From the NCBI GenBank assembly GCA_018057635.1, contig JAGPDJ010000019.1:1-15810 (forward strand): a stretch of 15,810 nucleotides of DNA. Reading direction: 5' to 3'. Positions 1 to 7,337 of the stretch are shown here, piece after piece (the stretch's first letter is position 1; each line of letters begins with the position of its first letter). The notes below the pieces were generated by a model that ran no database searches, was not told where the DNA came from, and saw only the letters and a program-made list of their open reading frames with translations. Both the position numbers and the translations under genes were made by a program. The stretch comes from Ferruginibacter sp. GTDB taxonomy: Bacteria > Bacteroidota > Bacteroidia > Chitinophagales > Chitinophagaceae.

Positions 1-147
1 GAATTTGGGCTGAATGTATTGATGAGTAATTTATCAATTTCAGGGTCTATAGCATCTAACCTGGAAGAAAACACATTATATCCAAGTACAGGAGTAGTTT
101 CCATAATATTAATAAGCAGTTTCTATTGGTATTCAGTTTTAAAATAA
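1..147 (+). CDS. C-terminal end of an unidentified plus-strand membrane protein (partial)
   Basis: Frame 1 is open from the window edge to a TAA at 145-147, giving 48 residues; the start lies outside the window. The last 18 or so residues (VVSIILISSFYWYSVLK) form a hydrophobic stretch rich in aromatic residues that ends in a single lysine, as in a final transmembrane helix whose tail is in the cytoplasm. The segment before it is polar. It runs opposite to the long minus-strand operon and converges on it, so it probably belongs to a different transcription unit. No family can be assigned from so short a piece. It is called a gene because the frame is open to the edge and the composition looks like a membrane protein, but a chance open frame of this length is possible. 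Confidence 0.5.
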   Translation, partial: EFGLNVLMSNLSISGSIASNLEENTLYPSTGVVSIILISSFYWYSVLK

Positions 148-191
148 AGTAACGGTTAAAGTGCAGTGCCATTGAAATACACCCGTTTAAA

Positions 192-231
192 GGTTAAAAT
201 TCAACATATATTTATGTTGAAAAAATTAACC
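192..231. terminator. Two-part inverted repeat between convergent genes, likely terminator
   Basis: The inner arms are TTCAACATA (200-208) and TATGTTGAA (213-221), a perfect 9-base-pair stem with a 4-base loop. The outer arms are GGTTAA (192-197) and TTAACC (226-231), a further 6 pairs, separated from the inner stem by 2 bases on one side and 4 on the other. Read on the minus strand, the inner hairpin is followed at once by TTTT, as in an intrinsic terminator; on the plus strand it is followed by an A run. It sits 129 bases past the stop of the last operon gene and 45 bases past the stop of the plus-strand gene. An extra CGGTTAA at 153-159 could pair with the outer right arm instead. The stem is A+T rich, so termination strength is uncertain. 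Confidence 0.5.
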
Positions 232-359
232 GGCTGTTTCCGGATAGCGGTAACTTATGAAATGCAAGTTACTTAAGTTTCAGAGCACAACACATTGATA
301 TTTATAACGAAAAAATATTAAAAACATTATCTGCAACCCAACTAACATACAAAAAAAAA

Positions 360-1478
360 TTACATCAGCGCTCTTTCAATTCCCTCAATAAAATTATCAA
401 CCATATTCTGAATATTATATTGCCCGATCATGAGCCCGGCTGCTTTTTTAAGCTTATTGATTTTTTCCGGGTTATTCAGTAGTTCACTCACTTTACTGGT
501 ATAATCAACAATATTTCCTTCGGCAACTATTGCATTATAATCATCTTCTATATATTCAAATTCAGGACCATGAAAATCATATTTAATAGTTACGATCGGG
601 GTTTCAAATGCAAAAGAGTCTAATATAGCAAGCCCCATGGCACCTGGCAGTAAAAATAAATCTGCCATCCTGAAATACAGTGCCTTGTCTCTGCCAAACT
701 TTGGCCCTGTTGTTATGATCCAGGGATTTTCATCAGCAGCTTTCTGAACCATTTTATTTAATGGCCCGTCACCAATAATGAATAATTTAAAATTGCTGCA
801 CTTTGATCTCAGTTCAATGCATGAATCCAGCAGAAACCTGATATTCTTTTCTTTAGATAAAGCACCACAATAAATAAGCACTTTATCATTTCTGTTAATA
901 TGGTATTGTTCTTTTAGCAGGTCCACTTCCATTTCCGGTATAGAATGATACAATTCATTCATTGATTTTGTATCAATAGCATTCTGAACAACTGTGATAT
1001 TGTCTTTATTTACACCCTGTTTTACAAGGAAATCGCGGATACCGGTTGTATAAGCAAACCACCAACTGGCCTTGTTGATATATGTGAGTTTAAACCGGTT
1101 GAATATATTTGTTTTTGATATCTGCAGGTTTAAACCGTGGCCCCAAAATGCAAATTTTTTATTAAGCAATAATTTGCGAAGCATCAGGTAATAATTAAAC
1201 AATAATTTATTTGCCTGCTCCACTATTACCAGGTCTGCATCAGCAATTTCTTTGGTACATGGCTGCCAGATGAGATAAACACTGCCAACATTTAAAGTAC
1301 AGTTCTTTTTAAAAGTTGCCCAGTCACTATGCACATTATCGTGTCTTCCCTTGAAAGGATTATCGCCGTAAATGAGTTGTAATTCTATATTCCTTTTCCT
1401 TAATCCTTCTCTCAATAAATTATAGAACTCAATCCTGTATTGAGGTATGTTTCTATATATTATTGTAACTTTTTGCAT
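360..1478 (-). CDS. Glycosyltransferase family 4 (last gene of the operon)
   Basis: This 372-residue GT-B enzyme of the GT4 type probably adds one sugar to the lipid-linked repeat unit at the cytoplasmic face of the inner membrane. The N-terminal half holds an acceptor-side domain with a WGHG motif at 112-115. The C-terminal half has the usual nucleotide-sugar segments: CGALSKEKN at 204-212, IGDGPL at 235-240, and PGAMGLAILDSF at 278-289. In that last segment the classical E-x7-E pair is replaced: the second acidic residue is Asp287 and the first position is Gly. HGPE follows at 303-306. The protein is a paralogue of the GT4 encoded at 2356-3489, sharing motif order, length and the C-terminal NM-DNF signature. 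It starts with ATG 47 bases after the GT2 gene. Donor and acceptor cannot be told from sequence. Confidence 0.88.
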   Translation of the reverse strand: MQKVTIIYRNIPQYRIEFYNLLREGLRKRNIELQLIYGDNPFKGRHDNVHSDWATFKKNCTLNVGSVYLIWQPCTKEIADADLVIVEQANKLLFNYYLMLRKLLLNKKFAFWGHGLNLQISKTNIFNRFKLTYINKASWWFAYTTGIRDFLVKQGVNKDNITVVQNAIDTKSMNELYHSIPEMEVDLLKEQYHINRNDKVLIYCGALSKEKNIRFLLDSCIELRSKCSNFKLFIIGDGPLNKMVQKAADENPWIITTGPKFGRDKALYFRMADLFLLPGAMGLAILDSFAFETPIVTIKYDFHGPEFEYIEDDYNAIVAEGNIVDYTSKVSELLNNPEKINKLKKAAGLMIGQYNIQNMVDNFIEGIERALM

Positions 1479-1525
1479 TTGATGATTAAGGGTTAAATTC
1501 GGGTAAAGTTTTTTGATTTTTGTGT

Positions 1526-2350
1526 TTAAATTCTCAGGTATCTTTTAACCTGGATCAGTTTTTCAAAAAAACGGTAAACTGAATACCTGATCTTATCATT
1601 TTTCTTTAGTTCAGAAAACATCTCTTCCGGGCTGTCAAACTCTTTAAGATTCCTGAGTCTCCTGCTTTGACAATCACGCATAAAAATGTTGAAGTCAAGC
1701 CAATCCTGTTGAAATTTTGTACCCTTGATCCTGATCATGTAAGTGTACAAGGGTTTATCTACATTCACAAATCTAATTTCGTTTGATTCACCCAGTCTTA
1801 CCAGTAAGTCCCAGTCTTCGTAAAATTTGAATTTGGTCTTGTATTTATACTTCAGGAAGACATCCCTATGTGCCATAATAGTTGCGCCAACTATGGTAGT
1901 ACGGTTATATTGCCTTGTAAATCCTTTCAGGATGTCATCGTGTTTCACCGGCATTCTCATGAGTGAGTTTTGCAGCCCTTCCCGCTGAACCCAGCAACCA
2001 CACATGGTATTTTTTATTCCCAACTCAATCAGTTTATTCAATTGCAGCTCAATACGGTCATTCATGCATGTATCATCCGCATCAAGGAATGTAATGATAT
2101 CTCCTGTTGATTTTTCAATCCCGAAATTCCGGGAGTATGCCCTGCCGTTGGGAATATCGAATTTTTCGTAATATTTAACCCGTGGGTCAGTAAAAGAAAG
2201 GCATACTTCTCTCGACTTATCAGTTGAGTGATCATTAACCAGTACGATCTCAATATTTGAGTACGTCTGATTTAGCAATGATTCAATTGAATCTGCAATA
2301 TATTTTTCCTCATTACAAAAAGGAACGATAATAGAAACTACAGGATTCAT
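1526..2350 (-). CDS. Glycosyltransferase family 2
   Basis: This 274-residue GT-A fold enzyme of family GT2 is an inverting sugar transferase, probably working on the lipid-linked repeat unit in the cytoplasm. The start is typical, VSIIVPFCNEEKYI, with the nucleotide-binding VNDHSTD at 38-44. The metal-binding motif FLDADD is at 88-93. Downstream, a KFYEDWDLLVRL segment carries the acidic residues that commonly supply the catalytic base. No membrane segment is obvious, so it should be soluble or only peripherally bound. The ATG lies 5 bases after the stop of the upstream GT4 gene, so the two are probably translated from one message. Its place between two related GT4 genes suggests that the three act on neighbouring residues of one repeat, which is inference. 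The sugar specificity is unknown. Confidence 0.9.
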   Translation of the reverse strand: MNPVVSIIVPFCNEEKYIADSIESLLNQTYSNIEIVLVNDHSTDKSREVCLSFTDPRVKYYEKFDIPNGRAYSRNFGIEKSTGDIITFLDADDTCMNDRIELQLNKLIELGIKNTMCGCWVQREGLQNSLMRMPVKHDDILKGFTRQYNRTTIVGATIMAHRDVFLKYKYKTKFKFYEDWDLLVRLGESNEIRFVNVDKPLYTYMIRIKGTKFQQDWLDFNIFMRDCQSRRLRNLKEFDSPEEMFSELKKNDKIRYSVYRFFEKLIQVKRYLRI

Positions 2351-2355
2351 TGCAA

Positions 2356-3489
2356 TTATTTAATTATTTTAAGTACACCTTTTAAAAAATTATCCGCCAT
2401 ATTTTCTATTGAATACTGCTGCCGTGCTTTATTACAGCCGCTATTCAGTTTTTGTTTTAGCGCATTATCTGTAATTAAATGTATGATAGCTGCTGCATAT
2501 TCATCCAGGTTCACATTCGTCATAATACCATTTTCCATATTTTCCAGGTATGATATTTCAGGCCCGTGGTTGTCAATAGATGTGGTTATCAACGGACAAT
2601 GAAATGAAAATGAATCGATGATATTCAAGCCAACAGCACCTGGAATGGTTTGAAAATCTGCAATGGAGAAATGAAGAATTTTTTCTTCATGAAACTTATT
2701 GCCAACATAAAAGAACCAGTCGGAGTTATGCTTGCTATATTCAATAACTTTATAATCCTCTACGCCTTTGCCTACCATGATGAATTTAAATTCCGGCACT
2801 TTTGATTTTACAATATCCAGTGCATTAAGCAGGAAATCAATTTGTTTATCGTGATAGATGGAAGCACAAAATATACCAACCGGGTCTGACTCCTTAATAT
2901 TGTACTTGTTTTTTAAAGCAGCTTTTTCAGAATTTGTAATGCTGTCAAAGTATGCTATCTGTGATTTCGTATCTATCGTATTATTAATAGCAACGATCTT
3001 ATTGGTATCAAATCCTCTTTGAGTCAATAATTTTTTACTCAGGTCGTTGTATGCAAACCAAAAATCTACTTTGTTTGAATACCAGTATTTGAATTTTTCT
3101 TTCAAAGAATTTGGGTTGCCCTGGAAATTTCTGCCATGGCCCCAGAATGCAATTTTAGTTTTCGTAAAAAACAATCTCCTGAAAAGCAGTAAATAGTTAA
3201 AAAGTTCCCTGTTTCCCTGTTGAACGATAACAAGGTCGGCTTTTGAAACCAATGATAAACAAGGTTGGTAACATAAATAAACGCCACGTACTTTCAGGTA
3301 AATATTTTTGACTTTCCTTCCTATGCTTTCATCTTTTATATAATCTTTGATGCTTTTTTTTTCTTCGGCATCCGGTTCTCCATAGTACAGGTCTAACTGG
3401 ATATCCTTTTCAGCCAGCTTACTTTTTAGTAAGCGGTAAAATGGAATCCTGAAATCCCTTTCATATCTTTTTACAACCAAAACTTTCAA
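2356..3489 (-). CDS. Glycosyltransferase family 4, paralogue of the last operon gene, TTG start
   Basis: This 377-residue GT4-like enzyme shares its layout with the protein at 360-1478: the N-terminal RIPFYRLL against RIEFYNLL, YQPC against WQPC, WGHG at 116-119, PGAVGLNIIDSF from about 283, an NHGPE segment near 307-311, and a C-terminal ENMADNF. As in its paralogue, the E-x7-E motif is changed, with Asp in place of the second Glu. The start is TTG: going upstream in frame, a TGA is reached before any ATG. The TTG also lines up with the ATG of the paralogue to within one residue, so it is preferred over a later start. The role is probably addition of one sugar of the repeat unit. The gene follows the deacetylase gene after 47 bases; specificity is unknown. 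Confidence 0.87.
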   Translation of the reverse strand: MKVLVVKRYERDFRIPFYRLLKSKLAEKDIQLDLYYGEPDAEEKKSIKDYIKDESIGRKVKNIYLKVRGVYLCYQPCLSLVSKADLVIVQQGNRELFNYLLLFRRLFFTKTKIAFWGHGRNFQGNPNSLKEKFKYWYSNKVDFWFAYNDLSKKLLTQRGFDTNKIVAINNTIDTKSQIAYFDSITNSEKAALKNKYNIKESDPVGIFCASIYHDKQIDFLLNALDIVKSKVPEFKFIMVGKGVEDYKVIEYSKHNSDWFFYVGNKFHEEKILHFSIADFQTIPGAVGLNIIDSFSFHCPLITTSIDNHGPEISYLENMENGIMTNVNLDEYAAAIIHLITDNALKQKLNSGCNKARQQYSIENMADNFLKGVLKIIK

Positions 3490-3536
3490 AACTAATAATA
3501 TTATTTTTTTGATTCAATGTTACAAGTATTCGCTGC

Positions 3537-4514
3537 TTAATTTTTGCCCTGCAAATATTTAGCTGCCAGTTTATGATACACATCTTTAAATGTAGCAAAT
3601 TCAACCATTTGTTTGTATTCTTGCTGTATATGTGTAATCGTTACAACCAACTTTTTATAATTAGCTTCCGATAAAGAATTGGTTAAGATATGTTTTGAAA
3701 AATGGCCCTTGATTACAATAATTCCATTCTTCTCAACAATCCTTTTTATGGTCTCTTTTATCTTATTAAAAGGCCAGTCAATATTAATATTATCCGGGAA
3801 ATTAATGATCCCCTTAATAAAAACCGGGTGATAAAAATCAACCCTTTGTTTGATGGAATTAAGTCCGCCATCATAAGAACTTAGTCCTGCGTATTTAAGC
3901 CCGGAATCCGAAATGGCATCTACCAGGCTGAGGTTAGTATTCATATCCCATCCTGGCGCCCGGAATCCAATCGGGTTAAAGCCGGCTTTTTTAAAAATAT
4001 CCATACTTTGCTGCAGCCTGTTTAGTGATTCTTTATAATCAAGGTAGGCGAACTCGGTATGCCTTGCAAAAAAAGGGTTTTCTGCCTGCCGGTGGTAAAC
4101 ACCATGCGAGGCGATTTCAATATTATACCCAGCAGCCAGTGATTTATAATAATCAAGCCATTCTTTATTTGCCGGATTAATTATAGAGTAGGCATCCCTG
4201 TTAAAAATATAGTACTTATCAGAAGGTAAGAACTGAGGTATCATAAAATGTGTGATACCTATAAAAGGGAACTGCCTGAGCAACTCCATTTGTTTAACGG
4301 AAACAAAATCATCTTTTGAGCCGCCCCTGCCTATAAACTTTGAATCCTCCGGCAACGGGCTCAGGTCATCAAAATTAATAACACAATAAACCTTATCTGT
4401 GGTTAATGATTCTGCAGTTAAAAAAGTTTCCGTATTGTTTTTATCAAATGAAACCGGAACCTGCTTTCGGAGAATGCCTTTGATATAAAATGCCTTTACT
4501 TTATCCTTAAGCAT
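3537..4514 (-). CDS. NodB-type (CE4-like) polysaccharide deacetylase family protein
   Basis: This 325-residue protein has the spaced motifs of the carbohydrate esterase 4 / NodB fold: NFDD at 47-50 (catalytic base and metal aspartates), SHGVYH at 136-141 (metal histidines His137 and His141), FRAPGWD at 184-190 (active-site groove, RxP motif) and KGHF at 269-272 (C-terminal histidine motif). Family members remove N-acetyl, or sometimes O-acetyl, groups from sugars using a metal ion. There is no signal peptide and no clear membrane helix, so it should act in the cytoplasm, on a lipid-linked or nucleotide-linked sugar rather than on finished polymer. It is flanked by glycosyltransferase genes, 22 to 47 bases away, which suggests it trims an N-acetylamino sugar of the repeat. 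The substrate is inferred; the fold call is firmer than the reaction. Confidence 0.82.
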   Translation of the reverse strand: MLKDKVKAFYIKGILRKQVPVSFDKNNTETFLTAESLTTDKVYCVINFDDLSPLPEDSKFIGRGGSKDDFVSVKQMELLRQFPFIGITHFMIPQFLPSDKYYIFNRDAYSIINPANKEWLDYYKSLAAGYNIEIASHGVYHRQAENPFFARHTEFAYLDYKESLNRLQQSMDIFKKAGFNPIGFRAPGWDMNTNLSLVDAISDSGLKYAGLSSYDGGLNSIKQRVDFYHPVFIKGIINFPDNINIDWPFNKIKETIKRIVEKNGIIVIKGHFSKHILTNSLSEANYKKLVVTITHIQQEYKQMVEFATFKDVYHKLAAKYLQGKN

Positions 4515-4543
4515 GAACTGTTATTTAAAATAAACCTGCACAA

Positions 4544-5422
4544 TTATTTAAAGTAAAAAGAATAAACGATCCTCATAAAATCGAACATAAAATATAATGG
4601 GGGAACCGGTGTATGTTTTTTTGCCCAGTTATACCTGATATGTAAATTAGTGCCCGATCTGATGGAACTGAATGATTCACGCAGGTGGGCAAAAGTTTTT
4701 CTTCCCTTCCTGTTCCGGTTTATTACTTCAAGCCCGGATTCATCCACATGGCTTTTTACAACAGCTTTTGTAGCAACGAGTAAATTGTATCCCGACTTTT
4801 TACTTCTGAGAGAAAAATCATCATCAGCTGCATAATGAGGAAAATTCTGCTGATCGAACAACCCTATCTGTTTGAACAAAATAATTGGAATTAGTGTACC
4901 CCTTCCCGGTAGCAGATCAGTTTCTATGAATAAATGCTGAGCAGATAGTTCATTATAACTGGTTTCAAATTCTTTTGGCCTGCTGTATTTTGCAGTTATT
5001 TTATTCCATTTAAGGCCTGCAAATTCAACTTTATTAATATCCTTAATATTTACTGAAACAGATCCTACTACACATGGCTTTTCCTGTTTTGCAACACTCA
5101 TCAGTTCCTGTAAATATTCTGGAATAACAACCAGGTCGTTATTAAGAGTAAGAATATAGTCTTCATTGGAAGCTGATAATTCAAGCGCTTTCCGCACACC
5201 CATGTTTGTTGCGCCGGTCCACCATAAATTTCCATCTCCCTGCAGTATGATCACTTCAGGATAATTGTCTTTCAGGTGCTGGTAAGTGCCATCAGTAGAT
5301 CCGTCATCCACCACAATTACTTTAAATTCCCCATAAGTTTGCTTTCGCAATGAATTGAGGCAATCCCTGGTGAATTCCAACCTGTTAAAAACAGGTATTA
5401 CTATGTAAATCGTATTTGCCAT
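4544..5422 (-). CDS. Glycosyltransferase family 2 (rhamnosyltransferase-like, WWTGA type)
   Basis: This is a 292-residue GT-A enzyme of family GT2. It shows IVIPVFNR at the N-terminus, VVDDGSTDGT at 37-46, the subgroup signature GNLWWTGATNMG at 64-75, and a metal site LNND at 93-96 in place of the usual DxD. GRGTLIP at 173-179 and a FPHYAADDDF segment at 194-203 complete the pattern. The WWTGA plus NND plus ADDDF combination is typical of the GT2 subgroup often annotated as rhamnosyl- or related 6-deoxysugar transferases. A 6-deoxysugar donor such as fucose or Fuc4N would fit the pathway, but that is inference. The C-terminus has an aromatic-rich segment (PPLYFMFDFMRIVYSFYFK) that may touch the membrane. 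The gene lies between wzy and the deacetylase, with gaps of about 30 bases on both sides. Confidence 0.88.
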   Translation of the reverse strand: MANTIYIVIPVFNRLEFTRDCLNSLRKQTYGEFKVIVVDDGSTDGTYQHLKDNYPEVIILQGDGNLWWTGATNMGVRKALELSASNEDYILTLNNDLVVIPEYLQELMSVAKQEKPCVVGSVSVNIKDINKVEFAGLKWNKITAKYSRPKEFETSYNELSAQHLFIETDLLPGRGTLIPIILFKQIGLFDQQNFPHYAADDDFSLRSKKSGYNLLVATKAVVKSHVDESGLEVINRNRKGRKTFAHLRESFSSIRSGTNLHIRYNWAKKHTPVPPLYFMFDFMRIVYSFYFK

Positions 5423-5454
5423 TAGAATATTTCTGTACCTGCATTAACGTATAA

Positions 5455-6690
5455 TTACGACAAATTATTGTTATCTGTTATCTCTTCGTCATAAAAAACT
5501 GTTTTTAGCGGAATACTCAGAAAAACAAAGGCCCAGAAAAAGGACGAATCAAAGTAATTCTCGCTAAATGAAAGCAGCCAGATAATCAGTAGTATTACAA
5601 TTGGTATATATATGCTGCCACCATATATTCTGCAAAATTGAGAAAAACCCTTATAATACCAATAGAAATAAAATAAAAAGAACAATACGCCCCAGGTGGC
5701 AATAAAATTTGTAAACCCGTTATTACGAATAACATATTCAAAACGCTTGTCTACCCTGGTTTCATCCCAAAGCCCCCTTCCGGAAAAAGGGTAACCCTGT
5801 ATGTCTTCCCAATCCAGTATAGCTGATGCCATCCTGGTATCACCACCTACTTCTTCAATAGCATCTTTTGCTCCTTTATTTTCTTCCCTGATTTTATCGC
5901 CAAGGAATGGAATTGTTTGAAAAGCAACATAGCCTGCAACACCAAAAACAATAATAAGTGATTTTACTGCGTAAGAATAATCTTCAAAAAAGATATAGCA
6001 TACAATGAATGCAAACAATGCAAGATACGCTGTTGTAGACTGGGTTGAAATGATTGCCACTATAAACAGCACATTAACTTTTCCAAGCAGGCCCGATTCT
6101 TTGATTGTGTTGAATATATAGGCGATTACCAGGTAGCCTCCAAATGCGCCTGGTTCCCAAAAAGGGCCATTATTCCTTACCCTGTTCTCTTCCTGCAATA
6201 AATTATAGATGACCATTGTTTTCCGGTCAACCTGGAAACCCCATAATTCATATTGATAACTCAGGAATGATGGCGTAAGGTCAATGAGTGTATTTAAGAA
6301 ATCGGGCTTTATGAAAATAGGAATAAACACGATCAGGCTTACGATCGTAAAGAATACCATTACCCGCAAAAAATAACTGATAAAATATTCGCCCAATAAT
6401 TTTACTGCGAAATAGGCTGTGAGGATCCTGAGCACGAGGCCCAATATGGTAATGCCTTTGAAGAAGGAAAAAATAACTGCCTGGAAAAAAACACAGGTTA
6501 AAATAGCAATAAGCACATAGACCAATTCTTCATCGATCTTTTGAAAACTGCTCATCAGGAATAAACCAATGAGCCCAAATGCAAATAAAATAATAAACGG
6601 TTGATTACTGGAAAAATAAGGTATCCCTGATACACCCAACAAAAAAAACATGATCAGGTAATCCTTAAAATTCCCTTTATTAAGTTCCAT
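5455..6690 (-). CDS. wzy: O-antigen/exopolysaccharide polymerase, Wzy-like membrane protein
   Basis: This 411-residue protein has about ten to twelve hydrophobic segments and one larger hydrophilic loop between about residues 265 and 315. In Wzy and WaaL proteins the periplasmic loops carry the active residues. The loop regions include RNNGPFWEPGAFGGYL at 172-187 and GRGLW at 294-298, followed by an RNNGFTNF segment near 312-319; these resemble conserved pieces of O-antigen polymerases and ligases in Bacteroidota. The role is block polymerisation of undecaprenyl-diphosphate-linked repeat units on the periplasmic side after Wzx flips them. The ATG lies inside the end of the acetyltransferase gene (11-base overlap), which suggests translational coupling. 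An O-antigen ligase cannot be excluded by sequence alone, but its place in a locus with wzx and wzc makes polymerase the better call. Confidence 0.85.
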   Translation of the reverse strand: MELNKGNFKDYLIMFFLLGVSGIPYFSSNQPFIILFAFGLIGLFLMSSFQKIDEELVYVLIAILTCVFFQAVIFSFFKGITILGLVLRILTAYFAVKLLGEYFISYFLRVMVFFTIVSLIVFIPIFIKPDFLNTLIDLTPSFLSYQYELWGFQVDRKTMVIYNLLQEENRVRNNGPFWEPGAFGGYLVIAYIFNTIKESGLLGKVNVLFIVAIISTQSTTAYLALFAFIVCYIFFEDYSYAVKSLIIVFGVAGYVAFQTIPFLGDKIREENKGAKDAIEEVGGDTRMASAILDWEDIQGYPFSGRGLWDETRVDKRFEYVIRNNGFTNFIATWGVLFFLFYFYWYYKGFSQFCRIYGGSIYIPIVILLIIWLLSFSENYFDSSFFWAFVFLSIPLKTVFYDEEITDNNNLS

Positions 6691-7315
6691 TGATATCCTT
6701 TAGACTTTTAATGAAAGCAGCCGGGTTGCCTCCCCAGATTTCACCGGGCGGTACCGACTTGCTTACAACTGAACCTGCTCCTATGATACTCCCTTTTCCG
6801 ATCGTTACTCCTTTTAGTATAGTGCTGTGCGCTCCAATAAAAACATCATCCTCAATATTTACCGGAAGCGATTTCCTTTTTTCAGTATCAATCTTATCAT
6901 CCCGCCTTTCCAGGTAATTGAGTGAATGAAAATCAGTATCATAAAAAACACAATTTCCGCCAATTTTCACATTATCGCCTACAGATATCCTTAATGTGCA
7001 AAAAAAAGTGGTGGCACTGAGCCCAACTTCGTTGCCAATACTTAAAAACCCTTCCTTTGTTACGATGAACATACAAGGCTGCTGCCGGCCAATCTTGTTG
7101 AAATATTTTCCATTATTCATGCGAAAGTTCTTTCCAATGGTCATTCTGCCACCCATGGCAACGTCTACCATTGGCACCCCATTAGACGATAAAGATGAAA
7201 ATTCAACTCCGTTTCCTTTTAGTTTTATCCATGTATAAACACTGCTGAACAATGAATAAATGAACAAAGAAACCCGCTTCATTATTTTAAAAATGACTAT
7301 GAAGATCTTACGCAT
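6680..7315 (-). CDS. Left-handed beta-helix O-acetyltransferase (WbbJ / maltose acetyltransferase family)
   Basis: This 211-residue acyltransferase has an N-terminal hydrophobic stretch (about residues 3-28) and then hexapeptide repeats forming the left-handed beta helix from about residue 50 onward. Clear turns include MTIGKN, ISVGDN, VFIGAHS, VTIGKGS and IIGAGSVV. The catalytic histidine is expected at His130, in the DTDFHSL motif typical of WbbJ, NodL and related acetyl-CoA:sugar O-acetyltransferases. The C-terminal PPGEIWGGNPAAFIKSL is the usual family ending. It probably O-acetylates a sugar of the repeat unit using acetyl-CoA. N-acetylation of the amino sugar made by the gene just upstream is an alternative, but WecD-type N-acetyltransferases belong to another fold. 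It overlaps wzy by 11 bases and follows the aminotransferase gene after 22 bases. Confidence 0.85.
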   Translation of the reverse strand: MRKIFIVIFKIMKRVSLFIYSLFSSVYTWIKLKGNGVEFSSLSSNGVPMVDVAMGGRMTIGKNFRMNNGKYFNKIGRQQPCMFIVTKEGFLSIGNEVGLSATTFFCTLRISVGDNVKIGGNCVFYDTDFHSLNYLERRDDKIDTEKRKSLPVNIEDDVFIGAHSTILKGVTIGKGSIIGAGSVVSKSVPPGEIWGGNPAAFIKSLKDINGT

Positions 7316-7337
7316 GCTTTGCAGGTTTTAATTCCCT

